This document shows positions 1 to 10,569 of a stretch of DNA of 64,000 bases, one piece after another; within the stretch, counting starts at the first letter, position 1, and every line of letters starts with the position of its first letter. The DNA is from Rotaria socialis (taxonomy: Eukaryota > Rotifera > Eurotatoria > Philodinida > Philodinidae). The stretch is from the NCBI GenBank assembly GCA_905331475.1, contig CAJNYU010000745.1:1-64000 (forward strand). Reading direction: 5' to 3'. The notes beneath the pieces are model-generated. The model searched no databases. It worked only from the letters and a program-made list of their open reading frames with translations, and was not told the origin of the DNA. The position numbers and the translations under genes are program-made.

Positions 1-115
1 CGGCGAAATCCCTGCCGGATCCTGGCAGATTTGAGTGGGAATCATGCCGTCTTCTGGTGTTATCCGGTGCCGGTTCCGACGGATCCCGACTGAATCCGGA
101 GGCAGGATGGAGTGA
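1..115. other. GC-rich segment at window edge
   Basis: The first ~115 bases are far richer in G+C than the rest of the window, which is strongly AT-rich. Imperfect internal repetition of a GGATCC-like motif is visible (near 18, 80 and 95). Composition changes abruptly at about 115, where the AT-rich 36-bp repeat region begins. It could be the edge of a dispersed repeat or of a GC-rich satellite that continues to the left. No coding assignment is made. Confidence 0.4.
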
Positions 116-132
116 CTTGGGTAAATGTAAAT

Positions 133-276
133 AATAATTCATTAACTTTATCAACATCGAATGCAACTAATAATTCACTTACTTTATCAACATCGAATGC
201 AACTAATAATTCATTAACTTTATCAACATCGAGTGCAAATAATAATTCATTGATCTTATCAGCATCGAATACAAAT
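133..276. repeat. 36-bp tandem repeat, four copies
   Basis: Four adjacent 36-bp units start at 133, 169, 205 and 241, each beginning AATAATTCA, with a decayed partial unit after 276. The unit is a multiple of three, and both strands stay open through the array. The plus strand reads an Asn/Ser/Leu/Thr-rich 12-residue repeat. The minus strand reads a 12-residue repeat of the form NELLVAFDVDKV. Which strand, if either, is translated is not clear. Confidence 0.8.
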
Positions 277-311
277 GACAATTTATTGGTTCCGTCACAA
301 TCAACAGGTAG

Positions 312-989
312 CATAATATTCCTAATAGAAAACAATGCCAGTATAAAAGATTTCAATTATATTTAGAAAACAATCGTTCATTAGACGCTATTGAAACAAT
401 AGTAAAGAAATATTTTTCTCAATCGTCAACAAAATGTACAAAAGGGAAGAAGCGTGTGGTTTCAGGAGCAAACGGTAGAAGTGTAACAGACCTTGACGAG
501 TTTGCATTGACAACAATTAAAAAGAAAAAAACTACTGAAGCTAAACTTACCAAGAAAAATAATTCGAAGAAAACGAACGCTACACAGAAACAAAATGTAA
601 GATCAACTACAGATATTTATAATGCTAATGGAACAAATATAACAGATTCAACAAACGCAACAAATGTGACACCTGATGGTATTCATAATGGTTCATTACC
701 ACCTATTACTTATATGTTACCATCTAATACTTCTCAAATGATCTCAACATATTCATCAAATTTTGGATCATATACTCCTTTACATAATTTATCGACAATG
801 CCTCCTACACAATGTCAGTTATGTTTTCATTTCATAAAACCATTAGAAATGACTAGTAACTGCAACCAATGCCATAGAATTCTTTGTTGGGAATGTAGCA
901 GCAAAATCGACAGAACCCATCAACTTTGTCAATCATGCCGAACGTATTATACAAATCAACAACAAACTTATTTTAATTATAATCCATAG
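312..989 (+). CDS. FYVE/RING-like zinc-finger protein, C-terminal exon (partial)
   Basis: The reading frame is open from 312 to the TAG at 989, but no in-frame ATG lies near its start. The true start is probably in an upstream exon, or the gene is broken. The middle is Lys/Asn/Thr-rich and looks disordered. The C-terminus (813-938) has eight cysteines spaced C-x2-C-x13-C-x2-C-x4-C-x2-C-x11-C-x2-C. This matches the zinc-ligand spacing of FYVE-related fingers, which bind two zinc ions; the basic R-R/K-HHCR motif of true PI3P-binding FYVE domains is not present (CHRILCWEC instead). The 112-366 frame upstream could be a preceding exon, but no good splice pair joins them; a frameshift near 360 is an alternative. 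The protein itself was not recognised. Confidence 0.5.
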   Translation, partial: HNIPNRKQCQYKRFQLYLENNRSLDAIETIVKKYFSQSSTKCTKGKKRVVSGANGRSVTDLDEFALTTIKKKKTTEAKLTKKNNSKKTNATQKQNVRSTTDIYNANGTNITDSTNATNVTPDGIHNGSLPPITYMLPSNTSQMISTYSSNFGSYTPLHNLSTMPPTQCQLCFHFIKPLEMTSNCNQCHRILCWECSSKIDRTHQLCQSCRTYYTNQQQTYFNYNP

Positions 990-2567
990 TAATAAGTGAT
1001 CTTCAGAGATTTTGTTAATAGTTATCGAGAATTTCTCTAGAAAATATACCAATAATCGTTATGATTCTTACTGAAAATAGTACTGACCTAGTTTTTCCTC
1101 ATTCGACTAATTTGTGGTCATCGTCTTTTGTACATTTTTTATTGTTACTTTTCGTTTTCGATGTCTATTTTATTCATTGTTCTTGTCCTTACTTCAGAAA
1201 ATGAACTTCTTTCAGTAAAAATACAACTATTAATAGGAACTTTATTCTATTCATAAAAATTACGACACTGTAATAGATTCTGATTGAAAAAAAATTAAAA
1301 AATACCCGTATTTCTATGTGAAGTAAAAAGAATACTAGTATTTTTCTTGAAAAAGTTTTTATTATAAATAGGAAATGATCTCACATTACTTCACAACTAT
1401 AGAGAAAAAAATTCTATGTATTATTGGTAGCAGAATTCTTTTTACTGGATATATTTTTGACTTAAAATATTATTTGGAAAAAATTTGAAAATTCTATACT
1501 GTTTTTTACTTATTTATTCAATTACCCCCAAGTTTATCATTATCTATGCAATTGTCCCAAATGGGATAATTGAAAAAAATTCCTATTGAATTTCCTAACG
1601 ATTTTATCAAAGCACAACTAATCTAAATTGAATTATCTAAATGAAAAAATGTTACCGATTATAGAGGCTGATCGTCTGTATCAGTATATGAAAGAATTAC
1701 TAATAAATATCATCTAATTAATGAAAAAAGTTAATTATAATAATGCTGTATGAAATACATGGATTTATCCAATTTCCCCGTCGTCCTAGCGTATCTATCC
1801 AATTGCCCCTGGTGGGGTAATGGGAGAACATCAGATGGGGCAACTGGAAAACAGATAGGAAATAGATCCTTGTAACTCCAGCAAAGATAATTTTTTCACA
1901 GGTCGATAGAGAATCAGTTACTCTATCTGCATGCTGAATCTTGTGAAAAAATATTCAAATAGATAAAAATGATACCGAAAATTAAAAAAAGAATTGAAAA
2001 CATATATCCAATTGCCCCACATCACTCTACAACAAAATCGAGTCAGTTTCAATATGACTGAGCAATTGATCACAGTGATGAAAACGATATCAGTAATCAA
2101 TCTCTAGTGGTGAACAATCATTTCTTTTTTTATTGTTTTGTCAATGTTGACATAACAAAATTTTGAAATCGATACTTGTTCTTTTACTTTCATTATGTGT
2201 TAGAAATTTCATTCGTTCTTCTTTAAAAGACAATCAATTATAGTTACATAGTTACTTTCATTTGTTTAAACTATGAAAAACATAAACCAAAGAAAAAGAG
2301 AACAAAACAGAAAAAAACTGTACAACAAACTAGACAATATAATATTTGGAAGACTTGAAGAAATAATTTTTGAAAAATTAAAGCGATTTGCATTCAAGTA
2401 AGAATATCATTTATTCTTTGTATTATGCGTTTGTATCAATTATGATTTATCATATATGAATAGAACAAAAACAATAGCAAAATTCTTACTATTGCTATTT
2501 TCTTCTGAATGAACGTTTCAAACAGTGCTTTTGTTAAATTAATTTTTTTCTTAGATAATCATTGTGT
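990..2567. other. Non-coding stretch with repeated CAATTGCCCC-like motifs
   Basis: No convincing gene is visible. Between 1519 and 2018 a short motif close to CCAATTGCCCC occurs repeatedly in both orientations (1519, 1549/1563 as an inverted pair, 1767, 1799/1813 as an inverted pair, 1837 inverted, 2008). The rest is AT-rich sequence. The motif cluster is discussed as a finding. Confidence 0.5.
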
Positions 2568-4670
2568 ATGGGTTCCGGTTCAAGCAAAAGACAGGCGAAT
2601 AAACATACTCAGTTCCCATCACCAAAATCGAGGCCATCTGCGGGTAACTATTTATTATATTCAAATTATTATGTCAATCATTTTTTCATATAAATATCTA
2701 GATGTACGGCCAAGAAGACATGCACCTGTAATATCGCATTCCCAGCCAGAAACAATAGATGTAGCCAGTCTCAACGACATTGTTGAAGAAGTCGATTTTT
2801 CATCAATTATTGAGGCGGAAATTAAAGTAATGTGTAGTTTTTGTTTTAGAACGTCTCATTTTAAAGGCGAAAAATGTAAATTTGATTTTAGAAAAAATGT
2901 TCAGAATCCTCTTATTAGATCTTGAGAAATTCGTTGGATACGAAGATCAGAGGAATAAAATGTATCTGATGCTAATGCGAGTCACGATTTAATACATTCA
3001 AATTTAGTTAAAAGATAATATATAATTATTTCAGTTTTATTTTATTTTCTTAAAACAGTTAATATGTTCATGATGAGTTCACAAGTCGGAATTCAACAGG
3101 AATACATTTCTGTCAAAGGCGTGATCAGAGAATTCGGCATTTTGCATAGTGATATAATGGAATATCTATCGTTTTGTTTTTGTTTTTGATAAAAATAGAG
3201 GGTAAAAAACCCGCAGAATAAAAATCATGCTAAAGCAATTCTTCTCAACTTAGAAAATATATCCACGGATTAGTTTTTATGCAAAGGTAACAGAATTGCC
3301 TGCATCTTTGTGATGAAAACTTTTATAATATCGCCTGATATGCGAATTTTTCATCACTATAACCTACTAGACAATATGCTGAGTTCTCTATCGAACGATG
3401 TTTTCTTAAACTATGACAGAAACTTTATATGACAGATTTCGAGCTAAATTAATTTTTGCTTCTGAAGTTTATTTGGTCGCTGAAGGATTTTTTCAATCGA
3501 ATTCTTGCACTAAACATCAAGTTATTTCTTGTAAACTCCATCACAATGATATATAAAAAATCCGAAGTAGCTTTTTACTGTTAACATGTTCATTTTTTGT
3601 AGAAAATAAATCATCTCACACAGTACACTTTTAGGAAGCCCAGAGATTTTAACAACCAATTCAACAAGAATAAGAGATTATTTTGTGCTGAACGTTTTAC
3701 TACATTCGAAACTTGACCAGACCTATTTAAAGTGAAGCAATGGCTGATATTGCCGAGTCATATTGAGGAATTTTTCCGCTTAGGTTTTTCTGTACTACTT
3801 TTACAGTTGTCAACTTCTATTGACTTTTTCACGATTGATTGAATACTTTTTGTCTTATAGTTAGATCCAACTACTACAGGTGTGTCAACTGAAGGTTCAT
3901 TGAGTACTGCTAATCTTCGACAGAAAGAATCACACGAAATTGGGTGGCAAGAAAAATATTTTGTTCATGGAGATTCTTCAGATATTGTGGCCGATGTGCA
4001 AAGCCAAGTTCATGGTTGTGTATGCTCATCTGTTTCAGAAGACATTAATGTCTACATATCCAGTCTTCATAAAATTAGTATGCAATCAGATGAGATTCTT
4101 AAACAACGATTATCCATGATGACATCAGTCGAAGCGGCAACTATCACTAAACTAGTTCAACAACGACAAATTCTCATCGAGCAAATAATAAAAAAGGGTG
4201 CTGACGAAATGGATAAATCTGAAGGGCACTACCGAAAGATAATAGAAGAATTCATAGCTAAATTAGAAGTCGAAATGTCGAAGCATTTGGATGAATTACA
4301 AGCACGAATGGAAGATGAAAAAACAATGGTTTTTGAAAGTTCACATGATAGCTTGCAACTGCTAGCAGTAAACGTTCAAGAAGCTAAAGCTAAACTTCTT
4401 CGAACAGTAGAACTTTCTACTACATCAAAACGTCAAGAAATATTAAGACAAATAGTCCAAGTTTCCTCGGATACGAAACGTCAACTGATTGGTTATGAAC
4501 AATTAAGAAAACTTAATATGGACATTTATTCTACTGTTGGCACTAAAGAAGACGTGCAAGGGTGTGATAAGATAACGGATAGAAACAAATATAAAAAACT
4601 CATTAATGATGCTAAACCGCATCAACAAATGAAAAGAACTCTTTTTCTTGGAAATAATCCCAATGCCTGA
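2568..4670 (+). CDS. Coiled-coil protein with N-myristoylation motif (three exons)
   Basis: Exons are 2568-2643, 2702-2826 and 3861-4670; phases match at both joins (intron 1 is 58 nt, intron 2 is 1034 nt), giving about 336 aa. The ATG at 2568 is chosen because it opens MGSGSSK, a textbook N-myristoylation signal (Gly2, Ser6, basic residue at 7). A Pro/Ser/Arg-rich N-terminal stretch follows, then from about residue 110 a long helical, heptad-rich coiled coil (Leu/Ile/Glu/Lys) to about residue 270, then a short basic tail. There is no transmembrane segment. The motif suggests attachment to the inner face of a membrane, possibly as a scaffold; this is inference. I do not recognise the family. 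Confidence 0.7.
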
Positions 4671-5877
4671 TGAGGGCATCGTCAATGAGCACAATTAATG
4701 ATTGATAAGAGTTCGTGGAAAATACTTTTAAACTTTTTTTTATTATATTTTAGACTTTCATTTGATTAAAATTATCACTCGTATGCATAATTCATTTTGA
4801 TTTTGATTGCAGAATCGAAGTAAACAAAGACAAGCCTTGCTATGCATGAAGAGTTTGCAAAATAAAACAATCTATCATACTGATTCTACTTAGGAATACT
4901 CTATGAAGTATAAACTAAGTTTTCCTTTGTTAATGAATATAATCTTTTGTCTACAAAGAAATCTTATTGCAACTAAAACCATTAACTATTGAGAGTAAAC
5001 ATACAACTATCACCTGGTTTTTCATATCATAAAGATAAAAAGTTGTTTCCATGCGTAACAATAACTTGAGCGTAGCAATGCTTCTCTGTCTTCTATTTAT
5101 TTTAATAGATGCATGAAAAATTATATTAAGTAAATTGTTCTGAGAAAAATTAAAACTACAAATCCAAGTTTATCAATAAAATCGAAAAATATTTCCTATC
5201 CTATTTTCTATCTATAATTAATGTTGATTAGTAGTCATCAATGTGTAACTTTTTTTCACCTTCATCGTAACCATGTGAAATAAAAACACAGCAATATGTA
5301 CGTAATACTTGATGTGTCGCGTATAAAACAATGGTTGTAGTTCATAGAATTATATGAAGAGAAAATGCTTTTCAAGGTGAGTAAATATGGCATTAGTATA
5401 TAATGATTGAATACTAACGCAATCGGTCGCATTCAAACATCTTAATTTTGACAACAAATTATTCGTTAGATCATCGAATTTACTTTATAATATTAATTAA
5501 ATCTATTGCGAGAAGTTGCCATAACCATGACATTGAAATCGTGGATATGTTCTGTATTGAATATAGAGATGCCTTGGATTTTTATTCACTTCTCTTTTTA
5601 TCGACTGTCTCATCAATGTATTTATTCCATGTGACTGAAAAGTAAGCAGATGAAAAAAGAAAAGCATATTCTTTTACAGTTTGAATTTCTTTTTTTCAAT
5701 GCCTTTTGCTGTTTTTTCTCTCTCTCGTTTTCTGATCGACGATCACTTTAAACAAGCCTATGCATACATATACAATTCATGCTGTAGTAAGAAAAAAATA
5801 CACGTCCATAAAATTGTATTTCTATTTCGAATAATATAAAAGTTTTTTTTTTGTTTAGATTTTTCACATTAAATAAT
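4671..5877. other. Intergenic, possible 5' UTR of the next gene
   Basis: No coding region is supported. A GTGAGT donor-like site near 5376 and a strong pyrimidine-tract acceptor ending at 5858 could bound a 5' UTR intron of the gene that starts at 5878, because the 5858 acceptor lies 19 nt before its ATG and has no other obvious use. The rest is AT-rich with no repeats of note. Confidence 0.35.
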
Positions 5878-7804
5878 ATGCGTCGCGTTTCGATACGTCT
5901 AATTGTTTCGGCTATTGCATTATCAGTGTGTTTTTTTGTATTGATATTTATTATTATTAATGTTAATGATCATACGGAGCATCTCGAACTGCCACCATAT
6001 AAATGTGAATGCCCATTGGTAGTGGAGCCTGGTTCGAAGGCAGAAAAACTCGTTGTTCCAAAAATAGAAGCACCGTCTATCTCAAAAATGGATACTGCAA
6101 GTAACAGCACGCAAACAATGCCACCGTTGCCTATTTGCAGACCAGTTGATAAAAGTCAACCCGTACAGCGAGCAATTATTATTTATTATCCACATCATCA
6201 AAGTGAATATTTTTTTCCCGAAGTCAGATGGTATGTGCAAACTATTAATTAAGTGAATACACAAAGGAAAAATGAATTATTTCTACTTTAGGCTCTATCG
6301 TTCTTGGGCGGAAATGTTACGTGATCAACCGCCGACATGGCGCACAGATTTTCTTATATTTTCATATAATCTTTCAATAGAATTTCAAAGACTTGGATGT
6401 GTTAATCATATTCGAAAAACTAAAGACGAACCATCGGTGTGTCGTCTTTTTCTCTATGTTCCAATACAATTTCGAGTAAAAGCTGTCACCGAAAATAATT
6501 ACCAACACGCATTTGATCATATCAGAGATTTCTCTAAAACGACAAATCAGAAAATCGAAGAAATAGTTACCTTACCTAAAACAAACGATCCCATGATATA
6601 TGATGTTAGACGTTCTGAAAATCTATATACGCATCTTCGAACATATGGATATATTGATTCAATCAACACAATCTTTGAAGGTTACAAAACATTCAAAATG
6701 TACGATTTTGTGTTAAGAACTGATATTGGTAAAGAAAATGATTCGCCAATATTAGCAGTTTACTAAGAGAATTTTATTTAGATGTTTTTATTTATCGTCA
6801 TTTTGGACACTATATTCCTGCAAATTGTACTCTAATAACTGGTGGCGGTGGCTATGGTACGGATTTTAACCGAAGGAAATTGAGACGCATTGCTCGTGAT
6901 ATGGACTTTGCACATGTTGGCCTATCTGGCATGGGTTCAACATGGTTCGTTTCATATGTAGTCTGGAATAGAGTAGAAGTTTTTAAGCTTTATTTGTAGG
7001 TATGGATCAGCTTATGATGGATATTTGGTTGCTAATCAAACATTAAATGGCATGCTTTGGTTAGCACAATATGAATTCGCTACACCAGAACGAGAGTCAA
7101 AATTAGGTACATTAATGTGGCCACAATGGTAAATTTCTATTTAAATAAATTGTTTCAGAGTGAATGAGTTTTGTATCGTTAGGCGTCGTAAATCTTTCGA
7201 GAGAAAAGAAAATAAATAATGTAACTCGTTGCATCCTGATTTTCGATAGTTTTTCTAGTGAGATAATTCTTTATGAGCTACGGATTTTCATTGTAAGTTT
7301 TAACTGATAAGTGTTCAGAAGAAAATACCACTTTTATGCTTTTTTCTGTGAATAGAATCGTATTAAAACGTAAATTCTACTTTTTTTAATTAACAGGCAT
7401 TACGGTGTTTTACTTCTCTATGGTCAACATTTAGCAATTAATCATTTAGTTGGTACAAATCAAATTCGAATTCGAATAGGTTCTGATCTTCTCGATCAAT
7501 CAACAACAGATGCTACGACACCATATGTTCAACAAGGCACACGTCTTAATCTTCATTGTTGGCATACAGATAACCGTTTTTCTAAATTCGCATTTAAAAT
7601 GGGTCACTATAAGCAAGCGGAATTGGAAAAATACCGAAATGACACGACAGCACAAGCTTATGTAAAGGACGAAAATCTTTTATTTACTTAACAAATTTGC
7701 TTTTTATTTTTCTATTTAAGGCAATGCGAATGGCTCTTGAATCTAAATATATGACACTTGAACATATGGCAAGTTTGGTGCAAAATATTTCAACATCATC
7801 TTAA
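5878..7804 (+). CDS. Type II membrane glycosyltransferase-like protein (DUF7164-like)
   Basis: Six exons: 5878-6230, 6292-6728, 6782-6944, 7000-7138, 7397-7661 and 7721-7804. All joins are in phase and give about 480 aa. Residues ~6-28 form one hydrophobic signal-anchor after a short basic cytoplasmic tail (MRRVSIR), then a Pro/Ser-rich stem, so a Golgi/ER luminal enzyme is likely. The exon 2-3 join creates LRTDIDVF, the kind of DxD motif that binds metal and sugar-nucleotide in glycosyltransferases, followed by a glycine-rich ITGGGGYGTDF. The overall pattern (YRSW near the start, then LRTDxDVF, then GxSWYG-like blocks) resembles invertebrate proteins I recall being labelled DUF7164; that label is from memory. 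The acceptor sugar is unknown. A likely poly(A) signal is near 7896. Confidence 0.7.
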
Positions 7805-10569
7805 GAAATATTGAACTATTTTCTCGTTTTATTGTCGTAGTCGGAGACTAGAATATTTTAATAGAGTATCAATGTGAACAACGAATACCTTAAAAAATAA
7901 AATAAATATTTGTACATCCATGTAGGCATTTGAATGGCTTTTTTTTCATCAATTGTTAGCTCCGAATTGTTTATAACTGACAGAAATTTTGAATAATCCA
8001 TAACATATGTTAGTTTTTCAATATTATAGGTTTATGAAGACGGATGAGGATGCCGACATTCTCATCGTCACATCCGTACCTAAGATTTTCATAAAAAGAT
8101 GAATTTAGAGATTTTCTTTAATCACAATATATTTATTGTCAACAAGAAGAATTGATCAATCATGACAATAGCAATGAAACTCGGAAATGAGCTATATCAT
8201 ATTTAAGTAACTATCGATTTAATATAGTTTAGTGACATCAAGAAATTCAATAAATGAAAATACTAAAGTCAATTCATTTGTAGATATTGACAATGGATGA
8301 TTTAAAGGAGCAATCTTATCGTTCTTTTGTATAAATAAATAAAAAATACGTTAATCAATTTTATTTTCTATTTAGTGTTTGTGAAATTAAGAATGAGATC
8401 GTTATCATTCTGCTAAAACTATATGAATCAACTTATTGACTTTGACGGTATCAATTCGATAGAAGATAATTTAAAAGAAAAATTGCTGATCAACTAAACC
8501 TTACATTGAATTTCATCTTACGTTATCAAATTTTTCGATTTGCGCATATACATCGTTATTAAATCATATTTTTCTGTAATTGCTATTAGTATTCATTTTA
8601 CGAATTATGCGTATCTGAATTCCAGAAAGCTTCAAAACAAGTTGTCCTTTGTTTTTCTATTAGTCGTGAGTTTTAAAGTATTTCAACCAATTAAATATTT
8701 TTTCCAATAAGAATCTCTATTAAGTCAAATGAGTATACATAAAGAAGAACATCGAAAAGTCGATTTTCTATTTATTCGAGCGCTATATGAATTATTCTAC
8801 TCGACAACAAACACTATTCAACAATCAAAGCGGCAGAAGCTTGTTTCATGTTGATGTTCCACGTCCAATGTTATTGTACAATATACTCTAGTTACATACC
8901 CAAGTACATTGAAAACATGGATTGAAAATATCAAAGTTACTACGTATAATAAACATTTATTGTATTCGAAGTTTCATTTCAAAAGAAAATAAGTACGATT
9001 CCATGGATTCTAGTGTATTTGCCAATGATATTTTAACTCAAGGACATGTAAATTTGAAAAGTATTCAACAAAAAATTGGTTGATTTCTAGATTTTAGGCT
9101 TTCAGAATGGGATTCGAATTTTGATTGACGACATCAAAATAACATGGTCAGCAGCTACAAAATGTTCAAAATAAATCATTTCCTGTAGCTTTTTTTAAAT
9201 GGGCTGATTGAAATTTTTACACGGAAAAACATATCAACCGCTATAGAAATAATAGAGAAAAAAGATGAACCTTTTCTTAAATAGAATTCGATTCTCAAAT
9301 CGTTCTTTATATTAGAAATGTTAAATTCGCAATTACAAACGGTCATCCCTTACGGATTTATCACAACAAATGAGCAACTCACTAGTTTATCAGTATCGCT
9401 TTTAATATTCACAATTTCTTTGCCTTTTTCTTAAATTTTTGGATAAAGTTCACAGCGAAATAAACCCTTAGTAGTGATTGAACGTATATAATCAAGAAGA
9501 CCTTTAATTTTTGTTTATTCCACCCATATTTGAAAAAGGCATAGATATGATTTATATTAATAAATGTTTACTATATATTTTAGAGAATTGAATAACCTAA
9601 GGTCATCAGTATTTTATAAGAGATGCAATAGATAAAAAGTCACCCGAAAGAAATCAGTGGTTTAAAGTAGCTAGCACATCTTTGGCGCAATATATTTTGT
9701 CATTATGTTTATCGATCGAGTAACCAATCATTAATAGGTATTGTCAGTTGATAGTACAGACAAAGAAAAAAACAGACGTGATCAATATTGTTATTGCAAA
9801 ATAGACTCAATGATGAAATATTATGTTCGATAGGTGAATAGAGAATGTGTGCAGAGGGAATAAATTAAGCAAGTTGCTTTTTTTTATCATACTAAGACGA
9901 CCAATCCATTCCCGTCTTACCTTTATAAAAGTTCGAATGAAAACATTGTTATTCAACTGAAACTGCGTGTGCAGTCACGTGATGTATATATGCATATAAC
10001 TGGAGGAACAAATCTTGTATTTTTTGTATTTTGTATTTTTTATTCACAAAAATATTTTGAATATAATTTTGCGCTCGATTGGCTCGCTGATTCATTTTAC
10101 CCTATGAATAAGGTAAATATTGTCGCAAACCGATGTTTACAGTTTGAACATGTGAATCTACATTTCGATACCACACTACAAGTAGCCATTCACTGTGATC
10201 AACAACAAAATGTACATTTAATCACAATCATAACTTGAACTAGACAACTAAGAAAAATCGTATTCTTCACAATAATCAAAACGATTTTTATGTAATTCAT
10301 TAGTCGACGATTATAAATAATGTTGAACTTCTGCTTTAGAAAAAGTAACGTCTACGAGTTTCTTGGAATCGCCTTCATGTGATGAATCATGCAGGAGGTC
10401 ATATCTTTGAATTTTTGCTTTCAGTATTGATGTAACTATATGACATAGATACAACTGAGCTGTGCCAAAGAAAAATTATATATGTTCGAAAAGAATATTC
10501 CGAAATTTATTCTATCAATTTTTACACAAAATTTGACAAGTTAAATGAATCTTAGAGTATTAAAACTAT
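7805..10569. other. Long intergenic region
   Basis: About 2.8 kb without a supportable gene. Reading frames are short and lack splice support. A 65-nt imperfect inverted repeat lies at 8031-8095. An open frame at 9969-10238 begins with GTG and has no recognisable motif. The right end is the presumed 3' region of the minus-strand transporter that ends at 10570. Confidence 0.5.

Noticed and set aside
9969-10238. 89-residue frame in the transporter's downstream flank
   Set aside because: GTG start, no motif, no splice support and no similarity that I recognise.
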